64,000 nt of DNA from Acidobacteriota bacterium (GTDB lineage: Bacteria > Actinomycetota > Acidimicrobiia > Acidimicrobiales > Acidimicrobilacustridaceae): the NCBI GenBank assembly GCA_018969405.1, contig JAGWYK010000001.1:98238-162237 (forward strand), read 5' to 3'. The translations under genes and the position numbers were made by a program. Below the pieces are notes generated by a model, which saw only the letters and a list, made by a program, of their open reading frames with translations, was not told where the DNA came from and made no database searches. Positions 21,393 through 30,281 of this stretch are shown here, piece by piece. The number at the start of each line of letters is the position of its first letter. Positions within the stretch are counted from its first letter, which is position 1.

Positions 21393-21985
21393 GCAGGGAG
21401 AGCCGGGCCTGGATGCTCGACACGATGGCGTTCCATCACGAGTTCGCGTCCCTGCTCGAATCCCCGCTCGGTCTCGTGCCGCTGCGCGACCGAGCCGCAC
21501 GCCTGTGGGACTCCCAGGACGGCATGGTGCGGGAGTACCTCTCGCTGCTCACCGTCCGGCCCGCCGACTGGTCGGTGTCCTGCGATGAGGACAACCTCGT
21601 CGACTGGTACCGGGTGCTCATGGCTGGCCATCTCACGCCGACGCGCTGGCTCCGCTCCCCTGCCACCCTGCGCCGCGGCCTCCCCGCCCTCGGATGGCAT
21701 GCCACCGAGGCCCGTCGGCTGTCGCGCGGCCGCGAGCTGCTCACCCTGGCCGAGCGTCACCTCAGCACCGCCAACATCGAACTGCTGCTGCCCCGCTTCG
21801 GCTGGGGTCACAAGGGCTGGCTGGATCAGTCCGACATCGACGGTGCGATCGTCAAGATGCGGTCGCTCGACCGGCGGATGTTCCGCGACTGTCAGGACCT
21901 GGTGCCGGTGGTCGAGGACGCCTTCGAGGTGTTCGAGGCGGCCAGCCGCAAGCCCGACCACGTGCTGATCACCCTCACCTCCTGA
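21389..21985 (+). CDS. Conserved-looking hypothetical protein
   Basis: A 198-residue soluble, largely helical protein without signal peptide or membrane segment. It is rich in Trp/Arg (WHATEARRLSRGRELLTLAE; FGWGHKGWLDQSDIDGAIVK). The ATG at 21389 is chosen because of a good GGAGGTG site 8 bases upstream; an earlier in-frame GTG lacks one. It is on the same strand as the aminopeptidase-to-flavoprotein run. I recognise no family. Confidence 0.65.
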   Translation: MSRESRAWMLDTMAFHHEFASLLESPLGLVPLRDRAARLWDSQDGMVREYLSLLTVRPADWSVSCDEDNLVDWYRVLMAGHLTPTRWLRSPATLRRGLPALGWHATEARRLSRGRELLTLAERHLSTANIELLLPRFGWGHKGWLDQSDIDGAIVKMRSLDRRMFRDCQDLVPVVEDAFEVFEAASRKPDHVLITLTS

Positions 21986-22029
21986 GCACCACCCCGGTCA
22001 GGAGGGGCGGGCCCGGTGATGGTCCCCTC

Positions 22030-22035
22030 TAGATT
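22030..22035 (+). promoter_or_regulatory. -10 element (TAGATT), leaderless flavoprotein mRNA
   Basis: TAGATT is followed by a 7-base spacer (GGCGGCG) and the ATG at 22043. Confidence 0.6.
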
Positions 22036-22042
22036 GGCGGCG

Positions 22043-23302
22043 ATGGGAACCGCTGCGGACACCGAGGTCGTCATCGTCGGAGCCGGTCTCGCCGGACTCG
22101 CCTGTGCTCGCACCCTGCAGGCGGCCGGCATGACGGTGACGGTGCTCGAGGCCGGTGACGGGGTCGGCGGCCGGGTTCGCACCGATCTCGTCGATGGTCA
22201 TCGGCTCGACCGGGGCTTCCAGATCCTGCTCACGGCCTACCCGGAACTGCGACGCTGGTTCGACCTCGACGCACTGCACCTCGGGAGCTTCGCGCCGGGG
22301 GCGCGCATCTGGACCGGGGCCGGGTTCCGCACCGTCGGCGATCCCCTGCGCCGGCCGGCGGACCTCCCCGCCACGGTGCTCGCCCCCATCGGCTCGGTGG
22401 CCGACAAACTCCGTCTCCTCTCGCTGCTGGTCTCGGTCCGCCGGGGCTCGGCACGTGATCTGCTCCGCCGGCCCGAGTCGTCCACCCTCGAGCGTCTGCG
22501 CCGTGCCGGATTCTCGACGCGCTTCATCGACACCTTCATGGGACCCCTGTTCGCCGGGATCCAGCTCGATCCTGATCTCGAGGTCTCCTCGAGGCGGTTC
22601 GAGATGATCCTGCGCATGCTCGCCACCGGCGCCGCCACGGTGCCGGCGGAGGGCATGGGTGCGCTGTCCGACGCGCTCGCCGCTCCACTCGACCGGGGCA
22701 CCGTGCACCTGGGGATGCCGGTCGAACGCATCGAACGTGGTCGGGTCGGGCTCGTCGGGGGCGGCATGATCGCAGCGCCCCAGATCGTCGTCGCCACCGA
22801 TGGTCCCACCGCCGCCCGTCTGCTCGATCGGGTCGATGACCCCGGCAGCCGTCCGGTGGCCGCCGTGTGGTTCTCCATGGAGGACTCGCCGGCCACCGGT
22901 CGGCGCATCCTGCTCGACGGGTGCGCATCGGGACCCGTCCGCAACGCTGCGGTCATGAGCGATGTGGCGCCGACCTACGCGCCGACCGGGCGGTCGCTGC
23001 TGGTGGCCGCGGTTCCGGGACCCGATGCCCTCGCCCACGGGCTCGAGATCGAGGTGCGTCGTCAACTGCGGGGCTGGTTCGGCCCCGGGGTCGAGACCTG
23101 GCGCACACTGCGGGTCGACACCATCCTCCATGGGCAGCCCCGACAGGTCCCGCCGTTCGATCCCCGCCGGTCGGTCCGCGTCGACGACGGGCTCTGGGTG
23201 TGCGGTGACCACCGCGACACCGCCTCGATCCAGGGTGCACTGTTCTCGGGCCGGCGGACCGCCGAGGCCATCCTCGCCGAGCGGGGTCCGACCTCGACCT
23301 AG
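22043..23302 (+). CDS. FAD-dependent oxidoreductase, amine-oxidase/phytoene-desaturase superfamily
   Basis: A 419-residue flavoprotein. The FAD-binding motif VVIVGAGLAGLACARTL is near residue 10, with the second contact GVGGRVRTD and DRGFQILLTAYPEL after it. The C-terminal FAD motif is VDDGLWVCGDHRDTASIQGA, as in protoporphyrinogen oxidase and phytoene desaturase relatives. The substrate is unknown. ATG at 22043 is preferred over in-frame ATGs at 22016 and 22019 because TAGATT sits 7 bases upstream. Its TAG stop shares the palindrome CTAG (23299-23302) with the stop of the convergent DUF2252 gene. Confidence 0.85.
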   Translation: MGTAADTEVVIVGAGLAGLACARTLQAAGMTVTVLEAGDGVGGRVRTDLVDGHRLDRGFQILLTAYPELRRWFDLDALHLGSFAPGARIWTGAGFRTVGDPLRRPADLPATVLAPIGSVADKLRLLSLLVSVRRGSARDLLRRPESSTLERLRRAGFSTRFIDTFMGPLFAGIQLDPDLEVSSRRFEMILRMLATGAATVPAEGMGALSDALAAPLDRGTVHLGMPVERIERGRVGLVGGGMIAAPQIVVATDGPTAARLLDRVDDPGSRPVAAVWFSMEDSPATGRRILLDGCASGPVRNAAVMSDVAPTYAPTGRSLLVAAVPGPDALAHGLEIEVRRQLRGWFGPGVETWRTLRVDTILHGQPRQVPPFDPRRSVRVDDGLWVCGDHRDTASIQGALFSGRRTAEAILAERGPTST

Positions 23303-24741
23303 CGACCCTCGATCGCGGGGATGCGGCCCGCGTCGATCGCCTGGCGCAGCCGCGCCTGGTCCTGCTCGGTCTGGTCGGCGTAGGTCTGGGCGAAGGTGAC
23401 GATGGCCCGATCGAAGGAGTCGCCCGCCCCGAGGTAGGCGGCGATGGCGATCGGATCGCCCGTGCGGGCGTGGGCGCGGGCAAGGGTCCATCCACACAGC
23501 GCGGCGTAGGCGTCGAGCCCGGCGGCCGAGGCGTTCGAGAGGTCGATCGACGCCTTCATGTCCCGGAGCTGGCGGACGTAGAAGTCACGGGTGCGATACC
23601 GGGTCCAGCCCAGGAACAGATCGCTCGCCGCCTGCATCGAACGCTGACCGGCGACGACCCGCTGGCCCTGATTGGGGAACAGCGTCGCTGGCAGGTGCGG
23701 CTCGAGCACCGAGCGGGTCGCCTCCTTGATCTGGAGGAACAGCGGATCACCGTCCTCGGCGTCTGCGGTGCAGAGCGCGATGTGACAATGGGTGCCGACG
23801 CTGCCGACTCCGACAGCCTTCCGCGCCACGTCGACGAGTTCGAATCGCTCGAACAGAAGGCGCCGCTCGTCGGTGAGTGTCTCCCGGTAGCGATCGACGA
23901 TGACCTGCACCGTGTTGCCGGCGGTCGTCGCCTCCAGGTGCTCGACGATCGGCGGGTCATCGATGATCCGTCGCCGGCCGTCCACGACCTCGGTCATCCT
24001 CCGCATGGCCTGCATGCTGTTGCGTCGGCGGGCTCGATCAGCGAGGCGCTGCCCATAGGCACGGAGATCCGGAGGCAGGAGACCGAGGATGGTGTCGATG
24101 TCGACCTGTGTGTACCAGACCTCGAGCTGGGTGCGCTCGGCATAGGTCCCCATCATCCTCCGATAGGTGCCCACCGCGTACATGACCGCATCGGCACATG
24201 CTCCCCTCGCCAGACCGACGTCGCGGCCGGCCAGGACGACACTCGCCGCCAACCGCTTCACATCCCACTCCCAGGGTCCCGGGAGGGTCTCGTCGAAGTC
24301 GTTCACATCGAAGATCAGCTGTCGCTCCGGTGACGCGAACAGTCCGAAGTTCTGCAGGTGGGCATCCCCGCAGGCCTGCACCATGAGCCCGGACACCGGG
24401 GTCGGGGCGAGATCGGAGGCCATGACCGCGGCGGCACCCCGGAAGAACGTGAACGGTGAGGCGACCATGCGCCCCCAACGCAGGGGCACCAGATCCGGGT
24501 ACCGGGTCCGGTTCTGGGCGGCGAGCAGGCGCAGCGGATCCGGCCGATCGGATGAGGGCGACCACCTACCGTGTGCCGACCGGCGGGCCTCACCCCGCCG
24601 CGAGCGGCCCAGAGCAGCACGCTCCGATCGAGTCAGCAGTGCCCCTGAGCGATGGATGGCCGGGCGGAGAGGATTGCCACGCTCCGGATCATCGCCGTCG
24701 ATGGTGGTGTTGGTCACTCGGGTGATTCGTCTGGCGGCCAC
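23299..24741 (-). CDS. DUF2252 family protein (kinase-like fold)
   Basis: A 480-residue protein of the DUF2252 family. FTFFRGAAAVMASDL, the phosphotransferase-like CGDAHLQNFGLFASPE and the acidic IFDVNDFDET segment are the family landmarks; the last two resemble the catalytic and metal-binding loops of aminoglycoside-phosphotransferase-like kinases. Function and substrate are not established. No signal peptide. The start is GTG at 24741 with TACGGT 6 bases upstream, a leaderless arrangement. It is divergent from the phosphoribosyltransferase gene across 57 bases and converges on the flavoprotein gene with shared stop bases. Confidence 0.88.
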   Translation of the reverse strand: MAARRITRVTNTTIDGDDPERGNPLRPAIHRSGALLTRSERAALGRSRRGEARRSAHGRWSPSSDRPDPLRLLAAQNRTRYPDLVPLRWGRMVASPFTFFRGAAAVMASDLAPTPVSGLMVQACGDAHLQNFGLFASPERQLIFDVNDFDETLPGPWEWDVKRLAASVVLAGRDVGLARGACADAVMYAVGTYRRMMGTYAERTQLEVWYTQVDIDTILGLLPPDLRAYGQRLADRARRRNSMQAMRRMTEVVDGRRRIIDDPPIVEHLEATTAGNTVQVIVDRYRETLTDERRLLFERFELVDVARKAVGVGSVGTHCHIALCTADAEDGDPLFLQIKEATRSVLEPHLPATLFPNQGQRVVAGQRSMQAASDLFLGWTRYRTRDFYVRQLRDMKASIDLSNASAAGLDAYAALCGWTLARAHARTGDPIAIAAYLGAGDSFDRAIVTFAQTYADQTEQDQARLRQAIDAGRIPAIEGR

Positions 24742-24747
24742 AGCGGA

Positions 24748-24753
24748 ACCGTA
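24748..24753 (-). promoter_or_regulatory. -10 element (TACGGT), leaderless DUF2252 mRNA
   Basis: On the minus strand TACGGT is followed by a 6-base spacer (TCCGCT) and the GTG at 24741. Confidence 0.55.
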
Positions 24754-24786
24754 CTCACACCGTCGAGCCCCCGGGTGCCGATTGTG

Positions 24787-24792
24787 TAGGTT
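24787..24792 (+). promoter_or_regulatory. -10 element (TAGGTT), leaderless phosphoribosyltransferase mRNA
   Basis: TAGGTT is followed by a 6-base spacer (CTCGCC) and the ATG at 24799. Confidence 0.6.
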
Positions 24793-24798
24793 CTCGCC

Positions 24799-25293
24799 AT
24801 GCCCGAACTCGAGGTCCTCACCTGGCCTCTCTACGGAGAGGCCTGTCGTTCCCTCGCCCAGCAGATCGATGATGACGGTTTTCGCCCGGATCTGATCCTG
24901 TCGATCGCGCGGGGTGGCCTGCTCATCGCCGGATCACTCGCCTATGCGCTCGGCGTGAAGAACCTCCATGTGATGAACGTCGAGTACTACACCGGACGTG
25001 GCGAACGGCTCGAGTTCCCGGTGATCCTCCCCCCGCCCCTCACCCTTGTCGACCTCGAACGGGCCAAGGTGCTGATCGCCGACGATGTGGCCGACACCGG
25101 CGCCACCCTCGAGATGGTCCGTGACCATGTCGCCCCGCAGGTGGGCGAGGTGCGCTCGGCGGTGCTCTACCAGAAGACCATCTCCACCATGAGCTGCGAC
25201 TACGTCTGGCGCCACACCGATCTGTGGATCGACTTCCCCTGGTCCACCGATGCCGCCCTCGTGCGTCCACACGGGAGCGACCAGAAGGACTGA
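24799..25293 (+). CDS. Purine-type phosphoribosyltransferase
   Basis: A 164-residue type I phosphoribosyltransferase. The PRPP-binding loop is VLIADDVADTGATLE, with the adjacent acidic pair. LILSIARGGLLIAGSLAYALG is the second PRPP contact, and VLYQKTISTMSCDYVW aligns with the base-binding region of xanthine/hypoxanthine-type enzymes. It probably salvages a purine base to its nucleotide; the exact base is not clear. It ends 4 bases from the convergent nucleoside-like transporter operon, so a shared purine-salvage theme is possible but the genes are not co-transcribed. Confidence 0.85.
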   Translation: MPELEVLTWPLYGEACRSLAQQIDDDGFRPDLILSIARGGLLIAGSLAYALGVKNLHVMNVEYYTGRGERLEFPVILPPPLTLVDLERAKVLIADDVADTGATLEMVRDHVAPQVGEVRSAVLYQKTISTMSCDYVWRHTDLWIDFPWSTDAALVRPHGSDQKD

Positions 25294-25297
25294 ACCG

Positions 25298-26263
25298 TCA
25301 GCGCTCCTCGCGCTCATACGGACGTCCGAGGGCCGCCGGTGAGCCCAGCCGACGACTCAGCCGGGAGTTCGACACCAGCACGAGCACGACGATGGTGGCC
25401 AGATAGGGAAGGGCGTTGAGCAGGGCCGAGGGCACGTCGATGCCCCGGGCCTGCAGGGTGAAGCTCAGACTCGACAGCGCCCCGAAGAGGTAGGCCCCCA
25501 CCAGGGTGAGATCGGGCCGCCAGAACCCGAAGATCACGAGCGCCAGTGCGATCCAGCCCGCCCCCGAGGTGAGTCCGTTGGCCCAGGTGGGCACGATGGT
25601 CAGCGAGTAGCAGGCGCCGGCGATGCCAGCGAACATCCCGCCGACGATCACGTGACCGTACCGGTAGCGGGTGACCGGGATACCCACCGAATCCGCGGTC
25701 TGGGGGGACTCGCCCACCGCCCGCAGATGCAGTCCCATACGGGTGCGGAACAGGTACACCATGGCGAGCCCCACCAGCAGCCAGGACAGATACGTGAGAA
25801 GGGTCTGGTCGAACAGGATCGGACCCACGACCGGAACGTCCTTCAGCCCGAACAGATCCATCCGACCGAACTGGTTGAGGGACGGGTTGCGGCCCAGACC
25901 CCAGACGTTGGCCAGATAGGACGAGAGACCGGCGGCCCCGGCGAAGATGGTGAGGGCGAGGCCGGAGATGATCTGGTTGACCCGCAGGGTGATGACGAGG
26001 AAGGCGTGGATGGCGGCACCGAGTGCCGCCGCGGCCATGCCGGCCAGCAGGGCCAACGGGAGCACGAGAGCCGCCGGACCGTCGAGGTTGGCGGCGACCA
26101 CCGCCGAGCACACGGCGCCGAGCAGCATCATGCCCTCGACTCCGAGATTGATCACCCCGGAACGCTCCGAGAGCAGCTCGCCGAGGGCGGCGAAGACCAG
26201 CGGGGTGCCGTAGAAGATGGCCGAGGCGAGGATGATGACGAAGAGATTGTCGTTGACGCTCAT
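25298..26263 (-). CDS. BMP-type ABC transporter permease 2 (BPD_transp_2; NupQ/YufQ-like)
   Basis: A 321-residue membrane permease of the ribose/nucleoside branch, with about eight helices. YGTPLVFAALGELLSERSGVINLGVEGMM at the N-terminus contains the conserved ERSGVINLG-EG motif of this branch, and LRVNQIISGLALTIFA is also diagnostic. It forms the channel with the 374-residue permease. The ATG at 26263 overlaps the preceding stop (ATGA). It is the last gene of the operon binding protein, ATPase, permease, permease. Confidence 0.93.
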   Translation of the reverse strand: MSVNDNLFVIILASAIFYGTPLVFAALGELLSERSGVINLGVEGMMLLGAVCSAVVAANLDGPAALVLPLALLAGMAAAALGAAIHAFLVITLRVNQIISGLALTIFAGAAGLSSYLANVWGLGRNPSLNQFGRMDLFGLKDVPVVGPILFDQTLLTYLSWLLVGLAMVYLFRTRMGLHLRAVGESPQTADSVGIPVTRYRYGHVIVGGMFAGIAGACYSLTIVPTWANGLTSGAGWIALALVIFGFWRPDLTLVGAYLFGALSSLSFTLQARGIDVPSALLNALPYLATIVVLVLVSNSRLSRRLGSPAALGRPYEREER

Positions 26264-27384
26264 GCGCTCATCGCCTCCGGTCGACGGCGGGACAGCACGA
26301 TGCGGTAGCGGGCCAGCACCTCACCGCCGAGGGTGCAGAACAGGATGAGACCCTCCAGGGTCCCCACGAGTCCGGCGGGGAAGTCCGGGCCCTGCAGGGC
26401 GTAGCCGGCGTTGGTGATGCCGCCGAGGATGATCGCCACGAACACCACCGCCAGTGGGTTGAGTCGGGCCAGGGCGGCGACCACGATGCCGGCGTAGCCG
26501 AATCCGGACTGTTGGAGACCCTTGGGGTCGAGGACGTGCCGGAAGTTCCCGACGTCGGTGGCGCCACCCAGTCCGGCGAGGGCGCCGGAGAGCATGGCGA
26601 CCGCCACGACCACGCGGGCCGGTCGCATGCCGGCGTAGCGGGCGGTGGAGGGAGCGCCGCCGACCACACGCATCTCGTAGCCGAAGCGGGTGCGGCGCTG
26701 GAGCACATGGAGCCAGACCGCCACGAGGACCCCCAGCAGCAGTCCGAACGGGACCACGAGCGTGCCGAGATCGAACGAGGGCCACTGGGCGGTGAGCGGG
26801 ATGATCTTGCCCTTGGGGAACACCGCGCCGGTGCCGCTGAGCTCCCGCCAGAACGAATCGCTCTCGAAGATGAGATAGGTGGCGCCGATGCCGGCCACGT
26901 AGTTGAGCATCAAGGAGGTGATGATCTCGTTGGTGCGGAACCGGGCCCGGAGGATGCCCGGGATGAAGGCCCAGAGGGCACCGCCCAGTGCACCGGCGAG
27001 GATCATCGCCCCGATGGCGATCCAACTCTGGGCATCGGCCCCGAGCGCCAACGCGATGCCGGAGGCGAAGACGGCGCCCACGTAGAACTGGCCCTCACCT
27101 CCGATGTTGAAGAATCCCACCCGGAAGGCCACCGCGGCGCAGAGACCGGTGAACAGCAACGGCGTCGCCGAGATGAGGGTGTTGCTGAGCGAGCCGCTGT
27201 CGAGGAACCCCCGCTCGAGGATGCGCTGGTAGACCGAGATCGGGTTCTGGCTGGTGATGAGCAGCACGACCGATCCCACCAGGAGCGCGGAGAGGAACGA
27301 CCCGATGGGCACGGCCCAGTTCATCCATCGGGGGACGTCGACGCGCGGCTCCAGGCGCACGCCGAGGCGAGAGGCGACACTCAT
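26260..27384 (-). CDS. BMP-type ABC transporter permease 1 (BPD_transp_2; NupP/YufP-like)
   Basis: A 374-residue permease with an N-terminal hydrophilic stretch and about nine helices. FNIGGEGQFYVGAVFASGIAL and the RTNEIITSLMLNYVAG region are characteristic of the nucleoside/simple-sugar BMP-associated permeases. It pairs with the downstream permease. Start and stop both overlap neighbours by 4 bases (ATGA). Confidence 0.93.
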   Translation of the reverse strand: MSVASRLGVRLEPRVDVPRWMNWAVPIGSFLSALLVGSVVLLITSQNPISVYQRILERGFLDSGSLSNTLISATPLLFTGLCAAVAFRVGFFNIGGEGQFYVGAVFASGIALALGADAQSWIAIGAMILAGALGGALWAFIPGILRARFRTNEIITSLMLNYVAGIGATYLIFESDSFWRELSGTGAVFPKGKIIPLTAQWPSFDLGTLVVPFGLLLGVLVAVWLHVLQRRTRFGYEMRVVGGAPSTARYAGMRPARVVVAVAMLSGALAGLGGATDVGNFRHVLDPKGLQQSGFGYAGIVVAALARLNPLAVVFVAIILGGITNAGYALQGPDFPAGLVGTLEGLILFCTLGGEVLARYRIVLSRRRPEAMSA

Positions 27385-28940
27385 GCGACATCCTCCGCCG
27401 CGCCGCCGCCCATCAGCACGCCGATGGACTCGATGCTGGCCTGCTCGGCCTCCACCGCACCGGTGATGGTGCCCTCATACATGACGAGGATGCGATCGGC
27501 CAGCGCCAGCACCTCATCGAGGTCCTCGCTCACGAGGAGCACCCCGACACCCTCGGCGGCGGCGTCGAGCAGCAGACGGTGCACCGTGGCGACCGCACCG
27601 ATGTCGAGACCCTGGGTCGGGGTGGAGACGACCAGCACCTTCGGACGACCGGACATCTCGCGGGCGAGCAGCACCTTCTGCACGTTGCCGCCCGAGAGCC
27701 GACGGGTGGGGGTGTGACTCGACGGGGCGCGCACATCGAACTGTGCCATCAGCGTCTCGGCCTCGGCATCGATGACCGAGGAACGCAGGAAGGGGGGCCG
27801 GGCCACCGGTGGACGGCGATAGCGCTTGAGCACGAGGTTCTCGGCGATGGAGAGATCGGGCGCGAGGCCGGTGCCGAGGCGATCCTGAGGCACGTAGGCC
27901 ACGCCCATTCGGATCGGGTGGCGGGCATCGGCCCGGGCCATGAGCTCACCGTCGACATCGATCACCCCTGAGGTTCGGGGGCGGAGTCCGGCGAGGACCT
28001 CGACGAGCTCGCGCTGCCCGTTGCCGGCGACGCCGGCGACGGCGACGATCTCGCCGCCCCGGACCTCGAAGGAGACCGAGCGCAGGGCCGGCGTGCCCCG
28101 GTCGCCATCCGCGCTGAGGTCCTCGACGGCGAGCACCACGGGAGCGCCCGGCAGTGCGCCGGTGCCGCGACGTTCGACCCGCTCGACCTCGCGCCCGACC
28201 ATGATGCTGGCGAGCTGCTCGCGGGTCGCCCCATCGGCGTCGAGGGTGGCGACCGAGCGACCCTGCCGGAGCACGGTGATGCGATCGGCGACGCTGAGCA
28301 CCTCACCGAGCTTGTGGGAGATGAAGATCACCGAGCGCCCCTGATCGGTGAGCGAGCGGATGGTGCTGGTGAGCGCCTCGGCCTCGATCGGGGTCAGCAC
28401 CGCCGTCGGCTCATCCATGATGAGGGTGGTGGCATCCCGATAGAGCACCTTGAGGATCTCGACCCGCTGCTGCTCGCCCACCGACAGCTGCCAGATCCTC
28501 GCCCGGGGATCCACATCGAGTTCGAACCGCTGTCCGAGCTCGCGGATCCGCTCCTCGATGACGCCCATGCGCAGGGCTGGCCCCTCACCCACCCGGGGGG
28601 CGCCGAGGGCGATGTTCTCGGCCACGGTGAAGGTGGGGATGAGCCGGAAATGTTGATGGACCATGCCGATGCCGGCCTCGATGGCCTCACGGGGGGAATC
28701 GAGCACCACCGGAGATCCTGCGATCTCCAGATGTCCCGCGTCGGGCCGATAGAGACCGGTGAGGATGTTCGACAGCGTGGTCTTCCCGGCGCCGTTCTCA
28801 CCGAGGAGGGCGTGCACCTCACCGACTCGGACCTCGAAGTTGACGTCATCGTTGGCGATGACCCCGGGAAAGCGTTTGGAGATGCCGAAGGCGGCCACTG
28901 CCGCAGCAGTGACCGCCTTCGGATCGACGGAGTTCGTCAT
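27381..28940 (-). CDS. BMP-type ABC transporter ATPase with two ABC domains (NupO/YufO-like)
   Basis: A 519-residue ATPase with tandem nucleotide-binding domains, the RbsA/YufO architecture. The first half has Walker A GENGAGKTT, signature LSVGEQQRVEILK and Walker B LIMDEPTAVLTP. The second half has a degenerate Walker A (VAGVAGNGQRELVE), normal in this family, and LSGGNVQKVLLAREMS. It energises the two downstream permeases. The ATG lies 20 bases after the binding-protein stop, which is on the same strand. Confidence 0.95.
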   Translation of the reverse strand: MTNSVDPKAVTAAAVAAFGISKRFPGVIANDDVNFEVRVGEVHALLGENGAGKTTLSNILTGLYRPDAGHLEIAGSPVVLDSPREAIEAGIGMVHQHFRLIPTFTVAENIALGAPRVGEGPALRMGVIEERIRELGQRFELDVDPRARIWQLSVGEQQRVEILKVLYRDATTLIMDEPTAVLTPIEAEALTSTIRSLTDQGRSVIFISHKLGEVLSVADRITVLRQGRSVATLDADGATREQLASIMVGREVERVERRGTGALPGAPVVLAVEDLSADGDRGTPALRSVSFEVRGGEIVAVAGVAGNGQRELVEVLAGLRPRTSGVIDVDGELMARADARHPIRMGVAYVPQDRLGTGLAPDLSIAENLVLKRYRRPPVARPPFLRSSVIDAEAETLMAQFDVRAPSSHTPTRRLSGGNVQKVLLAREMSGRPKVLVVSTPTQGLDIGAVATVHRLLLDAAAEGVGVLLVSEDLDEVLALADRILVMYEGTITGAVEAEQASIESIGVLMGGGAAEDVA

Positions 28941-28960
28941 CGTGCGTGGAGCAGTGTCGA

Positions 28961-30133
28961 TCAGCCCTTGGGGTTGCCGTCGATGCCCATGACGAAGTAG
29001 CTCATCGTGTAGAGGTCCTTCTGCGAGAGCGTCTGGCCCTTGGTGATCACGACCTTGCCGTCCTGGTCCATGCGGTCCTCGAGACCCCAGTACCAGCCGA
29101 AGCTCTTGGTGGCTGCGGCCTTGGCCTGCTCGGCCCGGATGGCCGACTGGGTCTCGGCGCTCACGAGGGAGCCGAACGGTGCGATCGAGGTGAACTGGTC
29201 ACCGATGGTGCCGTAGTAGTTCTGCTGCGACCACTTGCCGTCACGGATCGAGTTGATCTTGGCGGTGTAGTACGGGCCCCAGTCGTAGGTCGCGGCGGTC
29301 AGCCACACCGACGGGTAGGCGGCCGACTGATCCGAGTCGTAGCCCAGCCACGGCAGGTTGTTGGCCTTGGCGACCTCACCGGCGGTGGGGCTGTCCTGAT
29401 GCGAGAAGATCACATCGGCACCGGCGGCCACGAGGGACTCGGCGGCCTGACGCTCGACGGCCGGATCGAACCAGGCCTTGGTCCACACGACCTTCACGGT
29501 GGCGTCGGGGTTGACCGACTGGGCACCGAGGGCGAAGCCGTTGATCTGGCGGATGATCTCGGGGATCGGGAACGGCGCCTCGACACCGATCACGTTGTTC
29601 TTGGTGGCCTTCCCGGCGGCGATGCCCGTGAGATACAGGGTGTCCTCACCAGCACCCCAGTACTCGTCGTAGTTCGACGGCACCGAGCTCACACCGTTGA
29701 CGGTGATGTCATCGCCGGTGGCCTGCACGAACTTGACGTCCGGGTACTTCTTGGCGGCAGCCTGCATGGCGTCCTTGAAGCCGTAGGAGGTCCCGAAGAT
29801 CACGGTGTTGCCGTCCTTGACCAGGTCGTCGATGACCTGCGCGGTCTCGGGACCTTCGGGGACGTTCTCCTTGTAGGTGGAGATGAGGTTGTCGCCGAGG
29901 GCCGTCGCCGCTTCCTTGCGGCCGTTGTCATGGGCCTGGGTCCAGCCACCGTCGTTGACGGGTCCGACGTAGATCCAGGCCGCCTTCGTGGGGCCGGAGG
30001 GCTTGGCCGAATCGGAGGACTTGCTGCTGCTGCAGGCAGCGGTGAACAGACCGAGCACTGCGACCAGTGCGATGGTGGCGATGCCGGCACGGCGGACCGT
30101 GCGCCGGGGGGAGCTGCTTCCTGGTGAAACCAT
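28961..30133 (-). CDS. BMP-family substrate-binding lipoprotein
   Basis: A 390-residue exported binding protein. The signal peptide ends at a lipobox (LGLFTAAC), with Cys34 as lipidation site, followed by a Ser/Lys linker. The mature domain begins AAWIYVGPVNDGGWTQAHDN, the hallmark of the BMP/PnrA-like family. Relatives bind nucleosides, purines or autoinducer-type ligands; the ligand here is unknown. The frame is open far upstream, but the ATG at 30133 has a GAGGAGAT site and gives a clean signal peptide. It heads the four-gene importer operon. Confidence 0.93.
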   Translation of the reverse strand: MVSPGSSSPRRTVRRAGIATIALVAVLGLFTAACSSSKSSDSAKPSGPTKAAWIYVGPVNDGGWTQAHDNGRKEAATALGDNLISTYKENVPEGPETAQVIDDLVKDGNTVIFGTSYGFKDAMQAAAKKYPDVKFVQATGDDITVNGVSSVPSNYDEYWGAGEDTLYLTGIAAGKATKNNVIGVEAPFPIPEIIRQINGFALGAQSVNPDATVKVVWTKAWFDPAVERQAAESLVAAGADVIFSHQDSPTAGEVAKANNLPWLGYDSDQSAAYPSVWLTAATYDWGPYYTAKINSIRDGKWSQQNYYGTIGDQFTSIAPFGSLVSAETQSAIRAEQAKAAATKSFGWYWGLEDRMDQDGKVVITKGQTLSQKDLYTMSYFVMGIDGNPKG

Positions 30134-30182
30134 GATCTCCTCATTGGTGATGACCATCCCTCGCGGACGGTCCAGAGCCCGG

Positions 30183-30188
30183 AACCTA
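30183..30188 (-). promoter_or_regulatory. -10 element (TAGGTT) for BMP transporter operon
   Basis: TAGGTT on the minus strand predicts a transcript start near 30176 and a leader of about 43 bases containing the GAGGAG ribosome site. Confidence 0.5.
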
Positions 30189-30268
30189 CCCCACCCGGAG
30201 GAGCCGATCGGTGATCGAACGGTGAACGCCGTGTTACCGATCCGGGGACCGCTGGAGGCGGCCGCCAC

Positions 30269-30274
30269 TACGCT
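30269..30274 (+). promoter_or_regulatory. -10 element (TACGCT), leaderless GT87 mRNA
   Basis: TACGCT is followed by a 7-base spacer and the GTG at 30282. Confidence 0.5.
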
Positions 30275-30281
30275 CGGCGAG

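Noticed and set aside
30134..30281. Riboswitch upstream of the nucleoside-type importer
   Set aside because: The predicted leader is only about 43 bases and holds no recognisable purine-riboswitch core or stable three-way fold.
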